Source of the DNA: DATFVJ01 sp963826515
GTDB lineage: Bacteria; Actinomycetota; Actinomycetes; Streptosporangiales; Streptosporangiaceae
Direction: 5' to 3'
Assembly: GCA_963826515.1 (NCBI GenBank)
Contig: CAWGXI010000012.1
Location: forward strand, 372,001-436,000
DNA length: 64,000 bases
In this document: positions 39,588-47,809 of the stretch, one piece after another
How positions within the stretch are numbered: the first letter of the stretch is position 1
How the letters are laid out: each line of letters begins with the position of its first letter
The notes under the pieces: model-generated
Seen by the model: the letters and a program-made list of their open reading frames with translations, nothing else
Database searches by the model: none
Told to the model about the DNA's origin: nothing
Made by a program: the position numbers and the translations under genes

Positions 39588-41102
39588 ATGGTGGAGCAGA
39601 CGGTGATGGAGCAGGGTGTGTTGCTGGGCACTCGGACCGAAGACCGGGGCGCGGACGTCGTCCCCGCCCTGGATGTCGTGACCCTCGAGACACCGAACCT
39701 GGGTGACCGCTCCTACCTTGTCGCTGTCGGCGGCCTGGCTGTGGCGATCGACCCGCAACGCGACATCGACCGGGTGCTCGCCGTGCTCGCCGAGCGCGGC
39801 TGGCACCTGACGCACGTCTTCGAGACCCACATCCACAACGACTACGTCACCGGCGGCCTCGAGCTCGCCCGGGTCACCGGCGCCGTCTACGTCCTGCCGG
39901 CGCTGGCGAGTGTCTCCTTCGCGGCCACGACGGCCGGTGACGGCGATGAGTTCGAGGCCGGGGCGGCGCGCTGGCGCGCGGTTCACACTCCGGGTCACAC
40001 CCCGCACCACATGTCCTACGTGGTGAGCATCGACGGCGCCGACCGCGCCGTGTTCACCGGGGGTTCCATGCTCTTCGGCAGCGTCGGGCGACCTGACCTG
40101 CTCGGAGCTGGCCACACGATGGGTCTCGCGCATGACCAGTGGCACTCCGTGCGCCGGCTCGGCGAGGAGGTCGCGGGCAGCGCGCAGGTGCTGCCGACCC
40201 ACGGGTTCGGCTCCTTTTGCAGCGCCACCGAGACAGTCGGCGTAGCCTCGACCGTCGCCGAGCAGCGCGAGGCGAACCCGGCCTTCCGGCTCGGCCAGGA
40301 CGAGTTCGTCGCCGAGTTGCTCGCCGGGCTGGACGCATTCCCGGCCTACTACGCCCACATGGGGCCCGCCAACGCGGCCGGTCCGGGACCGGTCGACCTG
40401 TCGCTGCCAGCGGTCGCCGGCCCCGCTGAGCTGCGTGAGCGCATCGACGCGGGGGAGTGGGTCGTCGACTTGCGGCCCCGGCGGCTGTTCGCCGCCGGTC
40501 ACCTGCGTGGCACGTTGTCGTTCGACGGTGAGGGCAACGCGGTCACCTACCTCGGCTGGCTCATCCCCTGGGGAACCCCCGTCACCCTGCTCGCAGACTC
40601 GGTCTCCCAGGTCGAGCAGATGCAGCGTGACCTGGCCCGGATCGGGATCGACCGGCCCGCTGCCCACGCCGTCGGCACCGCCGCCACGTGGGCGCTGGAT
40701 GCCGCAACTGATGTGGCCAGCTTCCGCCGGGCCGGTTTCCCCGAGCTGGCGACAGCCCAGGCGGCCAATCCCGCACTGCTCGTCCTCGACCTGCGCCGCA
40801 ACCTGGAGTGGGCCGGCGGGCACATCGCCGGAGCCCACCACGTGCCCCTGCACGAGCTGCCCGTACGCATCGGCGAAGTCGTTGCCTGGTCGGGCCGGGC
40901 ACGCGAAGCCGGACAGGACACGACCGTCTGGGCGTACTGCGGCAGCGGTTTCCGTGCGGCCGTCGCGGCGTCGCTGCTCGAACGCGCGGGTGTTCCCGTG
41001 GTCCATGTCGACCGGGACTACACCGACGCCGCCCGCAGCGGAATCGCAATCACCAGGCCCGATGCCGGGGCGCTTCGCCTGGGCCCGGCGACCACCGCCT
41101 GA
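39588..41102 (+). CDS. ETHE1-like MBL hydrolase fused to two rhodanese domains
   Basis: A 504-residue fusion. Residues 20-255 are an MBL domain with the persulfide-dioxygenase-type motif THIHNDYVTGG (H81 onward) and VHTPGHTPHHMSY. Residues about 290-370 are a rhodanese lacking the active Cys (VTLLAD at the loop); residues about 385-490 are an active rhodanese (LVLDLRRNLEWAGGHIAGAH, Cys about 451 in WAYCGSGFRA). Family knowledge suggests oxidation of glutathione- or mycothiol-type persulfides to sulfite, coupled to sulfur transfer. The ATG follows GGAGGAG and sits just after the operator; an in-frame ATG at 39504 would precede it. The next gene starts 43 bases later, so they form an operon. 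Confidence 0.9.
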   Translation: MVEQTVMEQGVLLGTRTEDRGADVVPALDVVTLETPNLGDRSYLVAVGGLAVAIDPQRDIDRVLAVLAERGWHLTHVFETHIHNDYVTGGLELARVTGAVYVLPALASVSFAATTAGDGDEFEAGAARWRAVHTPGHTPHHMSYVVSIDGADRAVFTGGSMLFGSVGRPDLLGAGHTMGLAHDQWHSVRRLGEEVAGSAQVLPTHGFGSFCSATETVGVASTVAEQREANPAFRLGQDEFVAELLAGLDAFPAYYAHMGPANAAGPGPVDLSLPAVAGPAELRERIDAGEWVVDLRPRRLFAAGHLRGTLSFDGEGNAVTYLGWLIPWGTPVTLLADSVSQVEQMQRDLARIGIDRPAAHAVGTAATWALDAATDVASFRRAGFPELATAQAANPALLVLDLRRNLEWAGGHIAGAHHVPLHELPVRIGEVVAWSGRAREAGQDTTVWAYCGSGFRAAVAASLLERAGVPVVHVDRDYTDAARSGIAITRPDAGALRLGPATTA

Positions 41103-41145
41103 CCCAACCCGGACCGAGACGGCACACCGAGCGATGGAGACAGCG

Positions 41146-41499
41146 ATGGGATTCATGGACATGTTCGCCAAGGTGCCCTCAGTAGACGGCGCGACCGCAC
41201 GGGACCTGGTCCGCGAGGGTGCTGTCCTGCTGGACGTGCGCGAGAGCGGCGAGTGGAACGCCGGGCATGCCCCGCAGGCGGCACACCTTCCGCTCGGCCG
41301 GATCGCCGAGGCGTCCAGGAAGGTCCGCGACGGCAAGCAGGTCGTCGTGGTCTGCCGCAGCGGCAACCGGTCCCGGTCGGCCACCAAAGCCCTGATCTCG
41401 ATGGGCTACGACGCCATCAACCTCTCCGGCGGGATGCACGCGTGGGCGTCAGCAGGCGGCCAGGTCGTCGACCGCTCGGGCCGCGCCGGCGCCGTCTGA
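41146..41499 (+). CDS. Single-domain rhodanese
   Basis: A 117-residue rhodanese: AVLLDVRESGEWNAGHAPQA, LGRIAEASRKV, active loop VVVCRSGNRSRSA with Cys about 70 and YDAINLSGGMHAWASAGG. It resembles GlpE/PspE-type sulfurtransferases. The ATG at 41146 follows GGAGA; an ATG at 41134 is an alternative. It lies between the MBL-rhodanese and TauE/SafE genes, so it probably receives sulfane sulfur in the same pathway. Confidence 0.88.
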   Translation: MGFMDMFAKVPSVDGATARDLVREGAVLLDVRESGEWNAGHAPQAAHLPLGRIAEASRKVRDGKQVVVVCRSGNRSRSATKALISMGYDAINLSGGMHAWASAGGQVVDRSGRAGAV

Positions 41500-41506
41500 G
41501 CACGCC

Positions 41507-42337
41507 ATGTCCGATCCGCTCGTCCTCATTGCCGTCGGCGCCATGCTGGGCCTGGTGCTCGGCATGCTCGGCGGTGGCGGTGGGATCCTCGCGGTGCCGG
41601 CGCTGGTGGCGCTCGGCGAGCCGGTGCTGGTCGCCTCGACGATGTCGTTGGTGATCGTCGGCACCGGAGCGGCCGCGGCGCTGGTCCCGCACCACCGTGC
41701 GGGCCGGATCGACTGGAAGGTCGGGCTCACGTTCGGCGCGCTGGGTTCGGCCGGCGCGGTGCTCGGTGCCCGGGCAGCTCTGGCAGCGAGTGCCTCTGTG
41801 CTGCTGGGTGGGCTGGCCGTCATGCTCCTGGCCGGTGCTGTCGCGATGCTGCGGGCGGCCCGGCGTGCTCGCCGGGCGCCGGCCGTTCCGGAGCCGGAAC
41901 TGGTGGTTATGGCAGGCGGGGCCGCGGCACCCTCGGTCCCGTTGGCACTTCTGGAGAGGACGGCAGGTCAGACGTCGCGGACGCGGATCGTCACCTTGGC
42001 GACCGGGGTGGGCCTGGTCACCGGATTCTTCGGCGTGGGCGCCGGTTTCGTGGTCGTGCCGGCCCTGGTGTCAGCGATGCGCGTGCCCATCAAACGCGCC
42101 ACGGCCACGGCCCTGGTCGTCATCGTCATCAACTCCGCGGTCGCGCTCGCAGTGCGCCACCGCAACCTCGGCCCCCCGGCCCACACCGCGGCGCTGGCCG
42201 CCGCGACCGCGGTGTTCGCCGTGGCCGGGGCCGTCTTGTCGCACCGGATTCCGGGCTGGCTGCTGTCAGCTGCCTTCGGGATGCTGATGGTGGCCGTGGC
42301 CGTGTTCACCGTGGCCCGCGCCATCGGCGGGGCCTGA
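41507..42337 (+). CDS. TauE/SafE-family sulfite/sulfur-compound exporter
   Basis: A 276-residue membrane protein with about eight transmembrane helices. It begins VGAMLGLVLGMLGGGGGILA, the glycine-rich repeat of TauE/SafE, which returns in the second half (GLVTGFFGVGAGFVVVPAL). Members export sulfite, sulfonates or related anions. It starts seven bases after the rhodanese stop and is the last gene of the operator-controlled operon, so it likely exports the sulfite (or thiosulfate) made by the MBL-rhodanese enzyme. Its last 72 bases overlap the convergent AhpD-like gene. Confidence 0.9.
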   Translation: MSDPLVLIAVGAMLGLVLGMLGGGGGILAVPALVALGEPVLVASTMSLVIVGTGAAAALVPHHRAGRIDWKVGLTFGALGSAGAVLGARAALAASASVLLGGLAVMLLAGAVAMLRAARRARRAPAVPEPELVVMAGGAAAPSVPLALLERTAGQTSRTRIVTLATGVGLVTGFFGVGAGFVVVPALVSAMRVPIKRATATALVVIVINSAVALAVRHRNLGPPAHTAALAAATAVFAVAGAVLSHRIPGWLLSAAFGMLMVAVAVFTVARAIGGA

Positions 42338-42706
42338 CGTAACTGGGGCCATCCCGGAAGCGGCGAGCCCGGCGTGGAACTCAGAGAAGGCGGCGAAGGC
42401 CCGCGGACCGTAGATCGTGGCGGGGCCACCGTTCATCAAGATGGTGACGCCGATCGCCTCCGCGGCCTCCTGCAGCGAGGCACCGTGGCGCACCGCACTG
42501 TGGGCGTGCGCGGCGATACATCCGTCACACTCGGAGCTGACCGCGATGGCCAAGGCGATGAGCTCCTTGGTCTTTGTGTCGAGAGCACCATCGACCAGGG
42601 CGGCGTCATGGAGCGCGGCGAAGCCCCTGTAGACCCCGGGGATCATGCGACGCAGCTCGCGAGCATGGGGACGCAGCTCGTCCTGGACCTGCTTGCCATA
42701 CGTCAT
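42266..42706 (-). CDS. AhpD/carboxymuconolactone-decarboxylase-family protein with His-rich tail
   Basis: A 146-residue protein. The core carries KELIALAIAVSSECDGCIAA with the CxxC pair (C60, C63) and His67 of AhpD-type alkylhydroperoxidases. The family reduces or supports peroxide reduction through the disulfide. The last 25 residues (GHGEHGHGHHQH) are histidine-rich and lie opposite the end of the TauE/SafE gene, so they could be an accident of overlap or a metal-binding tail. No operator is seen directly upstream. Confidence 0.82.
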   Translation of the reverse strand: MTYGKQVQDELRPHARELRRMIPGVYRGFAALHDAALVDGALDTKTKELIALAIAVSSECDGCIAAHAHSAVRHGASLQEAAEAIGVTILMNGGPATIYGPRAFAAFSEFHAGLAASGMAPVTSGPADGAGHGEHGHGHHQHPEGS

Positions 42707-42757
42707 GACGGTGTCTCCTCTGTCGCTGACCCTGTGCTGGGCACCCGGCCGTCCTTG

Positions 42758-43000
42758 TCACCGAACCGCTCCGAGGCCAGTGCACGAGCCCGTCCACAAC
42801 CGCCTCTGCGAGAAGCCGGTCACCGTGGCCCGGCAGCCGCGGTCGGCCAGGCGCAGCGCGTTGCGTCCCTCACCGCCGGCCAGGCCGTAGATCCGGCCCG
42901 GAGGCAGCCCGGCGGCTACCTGCCCGACCCACTGGTTCGGGGTCGATGACCAGGCCAGGTCATTGCCGGGGTAGCGCTCATCCCAGGCGGAGCTGTCCAT
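42758..43000 (-). pseudogene. Truncated methyltransferase, second copy of the gene at 47061
   Basis: MDSSAWDERYPGNDLAWSST, PNQWVGQVAAGLPPGRI and GGEGRNALRLADRG align with the start of the 47061 protein (MDSQEWDRRYAGAELVWTAA). Motif I is damaged (YGLAGGEG for DLGAGEG) and the protein stops at about 80 codons. The operator at 43123 lies 123 bases upstream. Confidence 0.75.
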
Positions 43001-43122
43001 GTGTCTCTCCTACCACTGCCTGAACTCTGTGCAGCCAGGCCCGCTGCCGCTAGTGCCCAAGGGCACCACTTCGTGCCCGGTTTACGTGGCCACGGGAATA
43101 GAACCCTTCCCGTGGCGAACCT

Positions 43123-43138
43123 ATACCCGTAGGGGTAT
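43123..43138. promoter_or_regulatory. CsoR/CstR-type operator, copy 4
   Basis: ATACCCGTAGGGGTAT. It lies between the divergent truncated methyltransferase and the truncated CsoR-family gene, so either could be its target. Confidence 0.65.
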
Positions 43139-43336
43139 CGCGCCGCTTCCGGCCGAGGATGTGACTCATGGCTACCGTCGCGCTGACCGTGTAAGCCATC
43201 GACCCCATGACCATGGTGGTCATCTCCGGCAACGCGGCCCTGCAGCCCGTCGCCGGCGACGTGGCTGGCATGCTCAAGGCGGGCACTGGCCGCGCTCACG
43301 GTCTGACCGGCGCACACTCGCTATCCGGGAGACCCC

Positions 43337-43486
43337 GTGGAGCTGGACACGAACGACATCACCCCGATCCTCAACCGGCTCCACCGCGCCGAGGGCCAGC
43401 TTGGCGGGGTCATCCGCATGCTCGGCGCGCGAGCGCCGGCCATGGCGCCGGTTCGGCGGAGCTGGCCGTCGCCACCCAGCTGCTGA
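43337..43486 (+). pseudogene. CsoR-family repressor, truncated (copy A)
   Basis: The GTG opens ELDTNDITPILNRLHRAEGQ, then LGGVIRML, the first helices of a CsoR/CstR (metal/sulfur-sensing, DUF156) repressor. The sequence then departs before the first sensing Cys and stops after 49 codons, running into a TadE-like segment. Without the second helix, dimer core and Cys/His ligands it cannot be a normal repressor. Confidence 0.75.
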
Positions 43487-43632
43487 TGCTGCTCGTTTTC
43501 CTCGTCGTCCAGTTCGCCGTGTGGGCACACGCGACGGGCGTTGCTCAGGCCGCGGAGCGCTGGTCGCCGCCGGCGTCCCGGGCGGCACCGCCGTCAGCGG
43601 TCAACAGCGCGCCGCCTGGGTGCGTCCTATAG
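43433..43632 (+). pseudogene. TadE-like pilus/secretion protein fragment
   Basis: The frame reads AGSAELAVATQLLMLLVFLV, VQFAVWAHATGVAQAAE, matching the N-terminal hydrophobic helix of TadE-like proteins (SAELAVATPLLL...QFALWAHA). The overlap with the CsoR fragment shows that two unrelated genes were joined by deletion. Confidence 0.55.
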
Positions 43633-43686
43633 GTCTGCCGGTCCGGGCTGCTGCCTAAAGCGCCTGGGCCGGGCAGAATGGCGGCC

Positions 43687-44427
43687 ATGACGGACGCTAC
43701 CCTGATCGTGCCCGCCCGGTTCAACGGCCCACCCGGCTCGGCGAACGGCGGGTACTTCGCCGGGAGACTGGCCGCGTGCCTGCTGGCTGTCTCAGCCGGG
43801 GGCGCGCCTGCCGCCCCGATCACCGTCACGCTTCGGAAACCGCCGCCGCTGCAGGAGCCGATGGACCTGGTCCCGGCGGACGCTGCGGAAACCCTGGCGG
43901 CGAGAATCGGCAACGTCCTCATCGCGGAGGCAGAACCCTTCTCCGGTGGTTTCGACGAGGTCGAGCCGGTCACCTTCGACGAGGCCCGGAAGGCTGCGGA
44001 GTATTACGGCGGCCTGGTCGAGCACCCGTTCCCGACCTGCTTCAGCTGCGGGCTGGCCCGGCCCGGGTCGGACGGGCTTGGTCTTCGGCCCGGGCTGCTG
44101 CCCGACCGGGAGGGCGTGACGGCGGCGAGCTGGCAGCCGGACGGCTCGCTGGCCGATTCGGCTGGCAAGGTCCGGCCCGAGTTCGTCTGGGCGGCGCTGG
44201 ATTGTCCGGGCGGCTGGACGGTCGACCTGGTCGGCCGGCCGATGGTGCTCGGCCGGATGAGCGGGCAGGTACTCGCGACGCCTCGAGCCGGCGAGCCTTG
44301 CGTGGTGATGGGACGGCTGGACGGGCGGCAGGGCCGAAAGGCATCCACCTCGACCACCGCATACGGAACCGGCGGGCGCGTGCTCGGTCATGCCAGGGCG
44401 GTCTGGATCGAGGTCTCCGCGCCGTAG
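43687..44427 (+). CDS. Double hotdog-fold thioesterase-like protein
   Basis: A 246-residue protein. PARFNGPPGSANGGYFAGRL is the typical hotdog start (the GGYxxG helix), followed by TVTLRKPPPLQEPMDL. The second half (HPFPTCFSCGLARPGSDGLG) has two close cysteines and RPEFVWAALDCPGGWTVDL, as in thioesterase-like actinobacterial proteins of unknown substrate. A start at 43678 would add three residues. Its genomic place next to the sulfur genes may be accidental. Confidence 0.7.
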   Translation: MTDATLIVPARFNGPPGSANGGYFAGRLAACLLAVSAGGAPAAPITVTLRKPPPLQEPMDLVPADAAETLAARIGNVLIAEAEPFSGGFDEVEPVTFDEARKAAEYYGGLVEHPFPTCFSCGLARPGSDGLGLRPGLLPDREGVTAASWQPDGSLADSAGKVRPEFVWAALDCPGGWTVDLVGRPMVLGRMSGQVLATPRAGEPCVVMGRLDGRQGRKASTSTTAYGTGGRVLGHARAVWIEVSAP

Positions 44428-44430
44428 GTG

Positions 44431-44560
44431 AGTGCGAGTCGCCGATCGTGTGCGTGAACCGTTCGCGAAGCGCCGACGGCTCGAGCACCTCGACATCGGC
44501 TCCAAGACGCACAGTCGGCTAGACCGCAGGTCACGGCCTCCGCGACGAGTTCTGAAGCGG
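44431..44560 (-). pseudogene. WYL-domain regulator, C-terminal scrap
   Basis: RLGADVEVLEPSALRERFTH matches the last strand and helix of WYL-domain transcriptional regulators. Only about 35 codons can be recognised. Confidence 0.45.
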
Positions 44561-44728
44561 TACAGGTGCCCGCGGGTGGGGTGACGGCCTCTCGAAGCAG
44601 CACCCGGCACCCGATTCGCGCAGCATTGTGTCCTGCTGCGTCTCGGCGATACTGCGCCGATCAGCATCATGTAATGAAGACACTACTCACCGGCTTGTGC
44701 GACCACGTCGGCACATCCGCAGTAACCG

Positions 44729-44779
44729 CGGCGTCGCGGCAACCTCGGCGTCGCGGCAACCTCGGCGTCGCGGCAACGT
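44729..44779. repeat. 17-bp tandem repeat, three copies
   Basis: CGGCGTCGCGGCAACCT is repeated three times without spacing; the last copy ends CGT. Confidence 0.85.
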
Positions 44780-44959
44780 GCAAACGCCGGGTCGGAATGA
44801 CCCACACGCCGCCCGGCCGTAAAGCCGCCGCCATCGCTGCTGAACTGCCGGACTGTAGCCAGACCGGCTCGTGTCGGGACATGTCGCCGACCCGGGCAAC
44901 GTGACTGGCTTCCCTGGAGCGCTCGTAGCCTGTTTAAAGGAAAGTTCTGTTATAAAACA

Positions 44960-44975
44960 ATACCCATCGGGCTAG
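44960..44975. promoter_or_regulatory. Degenerate CsoR/CstR-type operator
   Basis: ATACCCATCGGGCTAG, 12 bases before the GTG of the MFS gene. The second arm fits poorly, so it may be unrelated. Confidence 0.3.
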
Positions 44976-44987
44976 TGGGAAAGAAGC

Positions 44988-46451
44988 GTGGCCGGTCGTT
45001 CTGGTATTGGATGGCATGCGCGCCTGGGGCCGTTGCTGCGGGAGCGGCCACGTCCGGCTGGTGTCCGTGAGCTGCGGCAGGCTCCCTGGCTGGCGGTCGT
45101 CAGCGTGTGCTTTGGCGCGTTCATGGGCCAGCTGGACGCGAGCATCGTGACGGTCGCGTTCCCGGATATGAGCCGTTCGCTGCACGCGCCGGCGGCGGCG
45201 GTGGAGTGGGTGGCGCTGGCGTACATGGTGACGCTGGTCGCGCTGCTGGCGGCGGTGGGCAGGGTGTCGGATGCGGCGGGCCGCAAGCTGATCTACGTGT
45301 ACGGGTTTGCCGTGTTTACCGTTGCGTCGGCTGGGTGCGGGCTGGCGCCGGGGCTGGGCTGGCTGGTGGCGGCTCGGGTCGTGCAGGCGGTGGGGGCCGC
45401 GATGCTGCAGGCCAACAGCATCGCCTTGATCACCACGACGGTGGCGGGCAGGGACCGGGTCCGCGCGCTGGGTGTGCAGGCTTCGGCGCAGGCGCTCGGG
45501 CTGGCCCTTGGCCCGTTGCTTGGCGGGATCCTGGTGGCGGCGTCCGGCTGGCGGATGGTGTTCTGGGTGAACGTCCCGGTCGGTGTCGTGGCGCTGGCGG
45601 CAGGGCAGTACCTGCTGCCGCGCAGCCGCGAACGCCATCCGATTGCCATGTTCGACTGGGCCGGGGTGGTGCTGCTCGCCGCCGCTGTGGTCGCGGTGCT
45701 GGCGGCGCTGTCGGGGTTCTCCGGCCTGGGACTAGACGCGGCGGCCGCGGCGGGACTGCTCGGCTGCGGCGCGGCGCTGGGGGCGGGTTTCGTGCTGCGG
45801 GAAGGGCGGGCGGCCGGCCCGCTGATCGAGCTGGCGCTGCTGCGCAGCGGGTCGTTGCTGGCCGGGCTCGGCGCCGCGTTCGTCGGCTACCTGGTGCTGT
45901 TCGCCCTGCTTTTCGCCGTGCCGCTGGTCCTGGACGCGCGCGGGGTGCCCGCCGCGGTGACCGGCCTGGCGCTGACCGCGCTGCCGGCCGGGTTCGCGGT
46001 CGCCGCGGTCGGCGGCTCGCTGCTGCCCGGCCGTCTGCCTGCGACGGCGCGGAGCGTCGCCGGCCTGGGGTCAGCCGCCGCGGCGTTGCTCGCGGCGGCG
46101 GCTGTGCCGGGCCTGCCGCCGGCAGGCCTGGCGGGCGTGCTGCTGGCATGCGGGCTGGGACTGGGGCTGTTCACCCCGGCCAACAACGCCGCGGTGATGG
46201 GCGCGGCGCCGGCCAGCCGGTCGGGGGTCCTGGGCGGCTTGCTCAACATGAGCCGCGGCCTCGGCACCGCTCTGGGCGTGGCGGCGACCACCTTGATCCT
46301 GCATTTGGCGGCCGGCACCCATGATCAGCTGAGACCGGTCGCGCTGGTGCTCGCGGCGGCCGCCACGTGTGGTGCGGTCCTCAGCATCCGCCGGCCCGCC
46401 GCCAGCGGTGCCCGGCGGGCGCCACGCGGTCACGCCGGGGACTCACGATGA
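44988..46451 (+). CDS. MFS efflux transporter, DHA2 (EmrB/QacA) type
   Basis: A 487-residue membrane protein with about 14 helices. The DHA2 marks are GQLDASIVTVAFPDMSRSL in helix 1, GRVSDAAGRKLIYVYGF (motif A) and QASAQALGLALGPLLGGILV (motif C), and FWVNVPVGVVALAAG after it. Motif D1 FDWAGVVLL follows. It probably expels drugs or toxic metabolites; the substrate is unknown. It starts at GTG. The partly conserved operator upstream may place it in the sulfur regulon. Confidence 0.88.
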   Translation: MAGRSGIGWHARLGPLLRERPRPAGVRELRQAPWLAVVSVCFGAFMGQLDASIVTVAFPDMSRSLHAPAAAVEWVALAYMVTLVALLAAVGRVSDAAGRKLIYVYGFAVFTVASAGCGLAPGLGWLVAARVVQAVGAAMLQANSIALITTTVAGRDRVRALGVQASAQALGLALGPLLGGILVAASGWRMVFWVNVPVGVVALAAGQYLLPRSRERHPIAMFDWAGVVLLAAAVVAVLAALSGFSGLGLDAAAAAGLLGCGAALGAGFVLREGRAAGPLIELALLRSGSLLAGLGAAFVGYLVLFALLFAVPLVLDARGVPAAVTGLALTALPAGFAVAAVGGSLLPGRLPATARSVAGLGSAAAALLAAAAVPGLPPAGLAGVLLACGLGLGLFTPANNAAVMGAAPASRSGVLGGLLNMSRGLGTALGVAATTLILHLAAGTHDQLRPVALVLAAAATCGAVLSIRRPAASGARRAPRGHAGDSR

Positions 46452-46506
46452 CGGGCCTGGCCTGAGGTCATGGCGGGGTCGTGAGGGGCGGCCGGAGCAA
46501 GACGTT

Positions 46507-46522
46507 ATACCCCTTGGGGTAT
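46507..46522. promoter_or_regulatory. CsoR/CstR-type operator, copy 5
   Basis: ATACCCCTTGGGGTAT, 30 bases before the DUF302 gene. Confidence 0.8.
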
Positions 46523-46552
46523 CATGGTGAACCGGCGAGGAGAGGTTGCGAG

Positions 46553-46942
46553 ATGGATTACGGGATGACGGTCCGGCTGGACCGGCCGTTCGCGGAGGCT
46601 GCCGGGCGGGTCCGTGCGGCGCTGAAGGAGCAGGGTTTCGGCGTGCTCACTGAGATCGATGTGCGGGCGACGCTACGCGACAAACTGGGCGCCGAGATGG
46701 AGGACTACCTGATTCTCGGCGCCTGCAACCCGCCGCTGGCGCAACGTGCCTTGGGCATTGACCGGCGGATTGGGCTGCTGCTGCCGTGCAACGTCGTCAT
46801 CCGCGCCGACGGTGACGCGACGATCGTGGCGGCCCTCGACCCGCAAGTGATGGTGGGTGTCGCCAGCGAGCCCGGGCTCAAGGCCGTCGCCGACGAGGCC
46901 GGCCGCCGCCTGGCGGCCGCATTGGCTGCCCTCGCAGGTTAG
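46553..46942 (+). CDS. DUF302 domain protein
   Basis: A 129-residue protein that is essentially one DUF302 domain: MTVRLDRPFAEAAGRVRAAL, KEQGFGVLTEIDVRATLRDK, ILGACNPPLAQRALGIDRRI and GLLLPCNVVIR. The two conserved cysteines (GACNP, LPCNV) are present. DUF302 genes often occur with sulfur and thiol-stress genes; function is unproven. GAGGAGAGG precedes the ATG, and the operator sits just upstream, so it belongs to the same regulon as the rhodaneses. Confidence 0.9.
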   Translation: MDYGMTVRLDRPFAEAAGRVRAALKEQGFGVLTEIDVRATLRDKLGAEMEDYLILGACNPPLAQRALGIDRRIGLLLPCNVVIRADGDATIVAALDPQVMVGVASEPGLKAVADEAGRRLAAALAALAG

Positions 46943-47060
46943 CCAGCCGCGGGACCGCAACCGCAGCCGGCAGATCGGCGCCGGCCGGGCTTGCGGTCCA
47001 GGCGCCGTGCGCGCGGCCCGGCGGGTAAGCGCAGGAGAATGATCGGAGAAGTGATCCGGG

Positions 47061-47672
47061 ATGGATAGTCAGGAATGGGACCGGCGTTACGCGGGCGCCG
47101 AACTGGTGTGGACGGCCGCGCCGAACCGGTTCGTCGTGGCCGAGCTGGCGAATCTGCCGCCGGGGCGTGCGCTTGACCTCGGCGCCGGCGAGGGACGCAA
47201 CGCGGTGTGGCTGGCCGCTCGCGGCTGGCAGGTGACCGCCGTGGATTTTTCCGCCGTCGGGCTGGACAAGGGGCGGCGCCTGGCGGAGGCACGAGCCGTG
47301 GCCGTGGACTGGGTCCGGGCCGATCTGCGCGACTATCAGCCCGAGGCGCAGTCTTTCCAGCTCGTGCTCGTCGCCTATCTGCAGCTTCGCGCGGCGGAGC
47401 TGGACGGTGTGCTGCGCAGGGCGGCGACGGCGCTCACGCCCGGGGGCGTGCTGCTTGTGGTGGGCCACGACTTGACCAACCTGACCGAGGGAGCCGGGGG
47501 CCCGCCGGATCCTGCTGTCCTCTATACACCCGAGTCCATCACCCGCTCCCTCACAGGACTCACCGTGCTGCGCGCGGAGCGAGTCCGCCGCCCCGTGGGC
47601 GGCACCGGCGCCGACGGGGCGGGGGACAGCCGTGACGCGGTGGACACCCTGGTCAGGGCTGTCCGGGCCTGA
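47061..47672 (+). CDS. SAM-dependent methyltransferase (TehB/thiol-methyltransferase-like)
   Basis: A 203-residue class I methyltransferase. Short N-terminus MDSQEWDRRYAGAELVWTAA, motif I ALDLGAGEGRNAVWLAARGW, then VTAVDFSAVGLDKGRRLAE and FQLVLVAYLQLRAAELDGVL. The fold resembles TehB, which methylates tellurite and other chalcogen compounds; a sulfur or thiol substrate would suit the neighbours but is inference. It follows the DUF302 gene by 118 bases in the same direction. A truncated second copy lies at 42758. Confidence 0.85.
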   Translation: MDSQEWDRRYAGAELVWTAAPNRFVVAELANLPPGRALDLGAGEGRNAVWLAARGWQVTAVDFSAVGLDKGRRLAEARAVAVDWVRADLRDYQPEAQSFQLVLVAYLQLRAAELDGVLRRAATALTPGGVLLVVGHDLTNLTEGAGGPPDPAVLYTPESITRSLTGLTVLRAERVRRPVGGTGADGAGDSRDAVDTLVRAVRA

Positions 47673-47809
47673 CTAGGGCAATGGCTGAGGCCCGCCGGGC
47701 CGGGACCTCTCACGTGCGGACGCCGCCCCAGAAAGTGGCGCCAGCCCGGGTTCAGCCGGTGCTGCTTCCATGCCGGGTGATGAGCTGCGTTCCTTGTTCG
47801 GGGGCTGAT

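Larger units (their letters stand above)
44561..44987. other. Intergenic region upstream of the MFS gene
   Basis: No gene recognised. It holds a 17-bp tandem repeat (44729-44779) and, near 44940-44975, an AT-richer stretch with a half-degenerate operator (ATACCCATCGGGCTAG at 44960). Confidence 0.45.

Noticed and set aside
39537..41387. 616-codon minus-strand frame over the MBL-rhodanese gene
   Set aside because: Antisense shadow with no family features.
43207..43330. Heavy-metal ATPase or metal-binding fragment near MTMVVISGNAALQP
   Set aside because: No conserved motif could be confirmed and the stretch is too short to assign.
44729..44779. CRISPR array
   Set aside because: The three 17-bp units are contiguous without spacers; it is a plain tandem repeat. 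No cas-like gene is present in the window.
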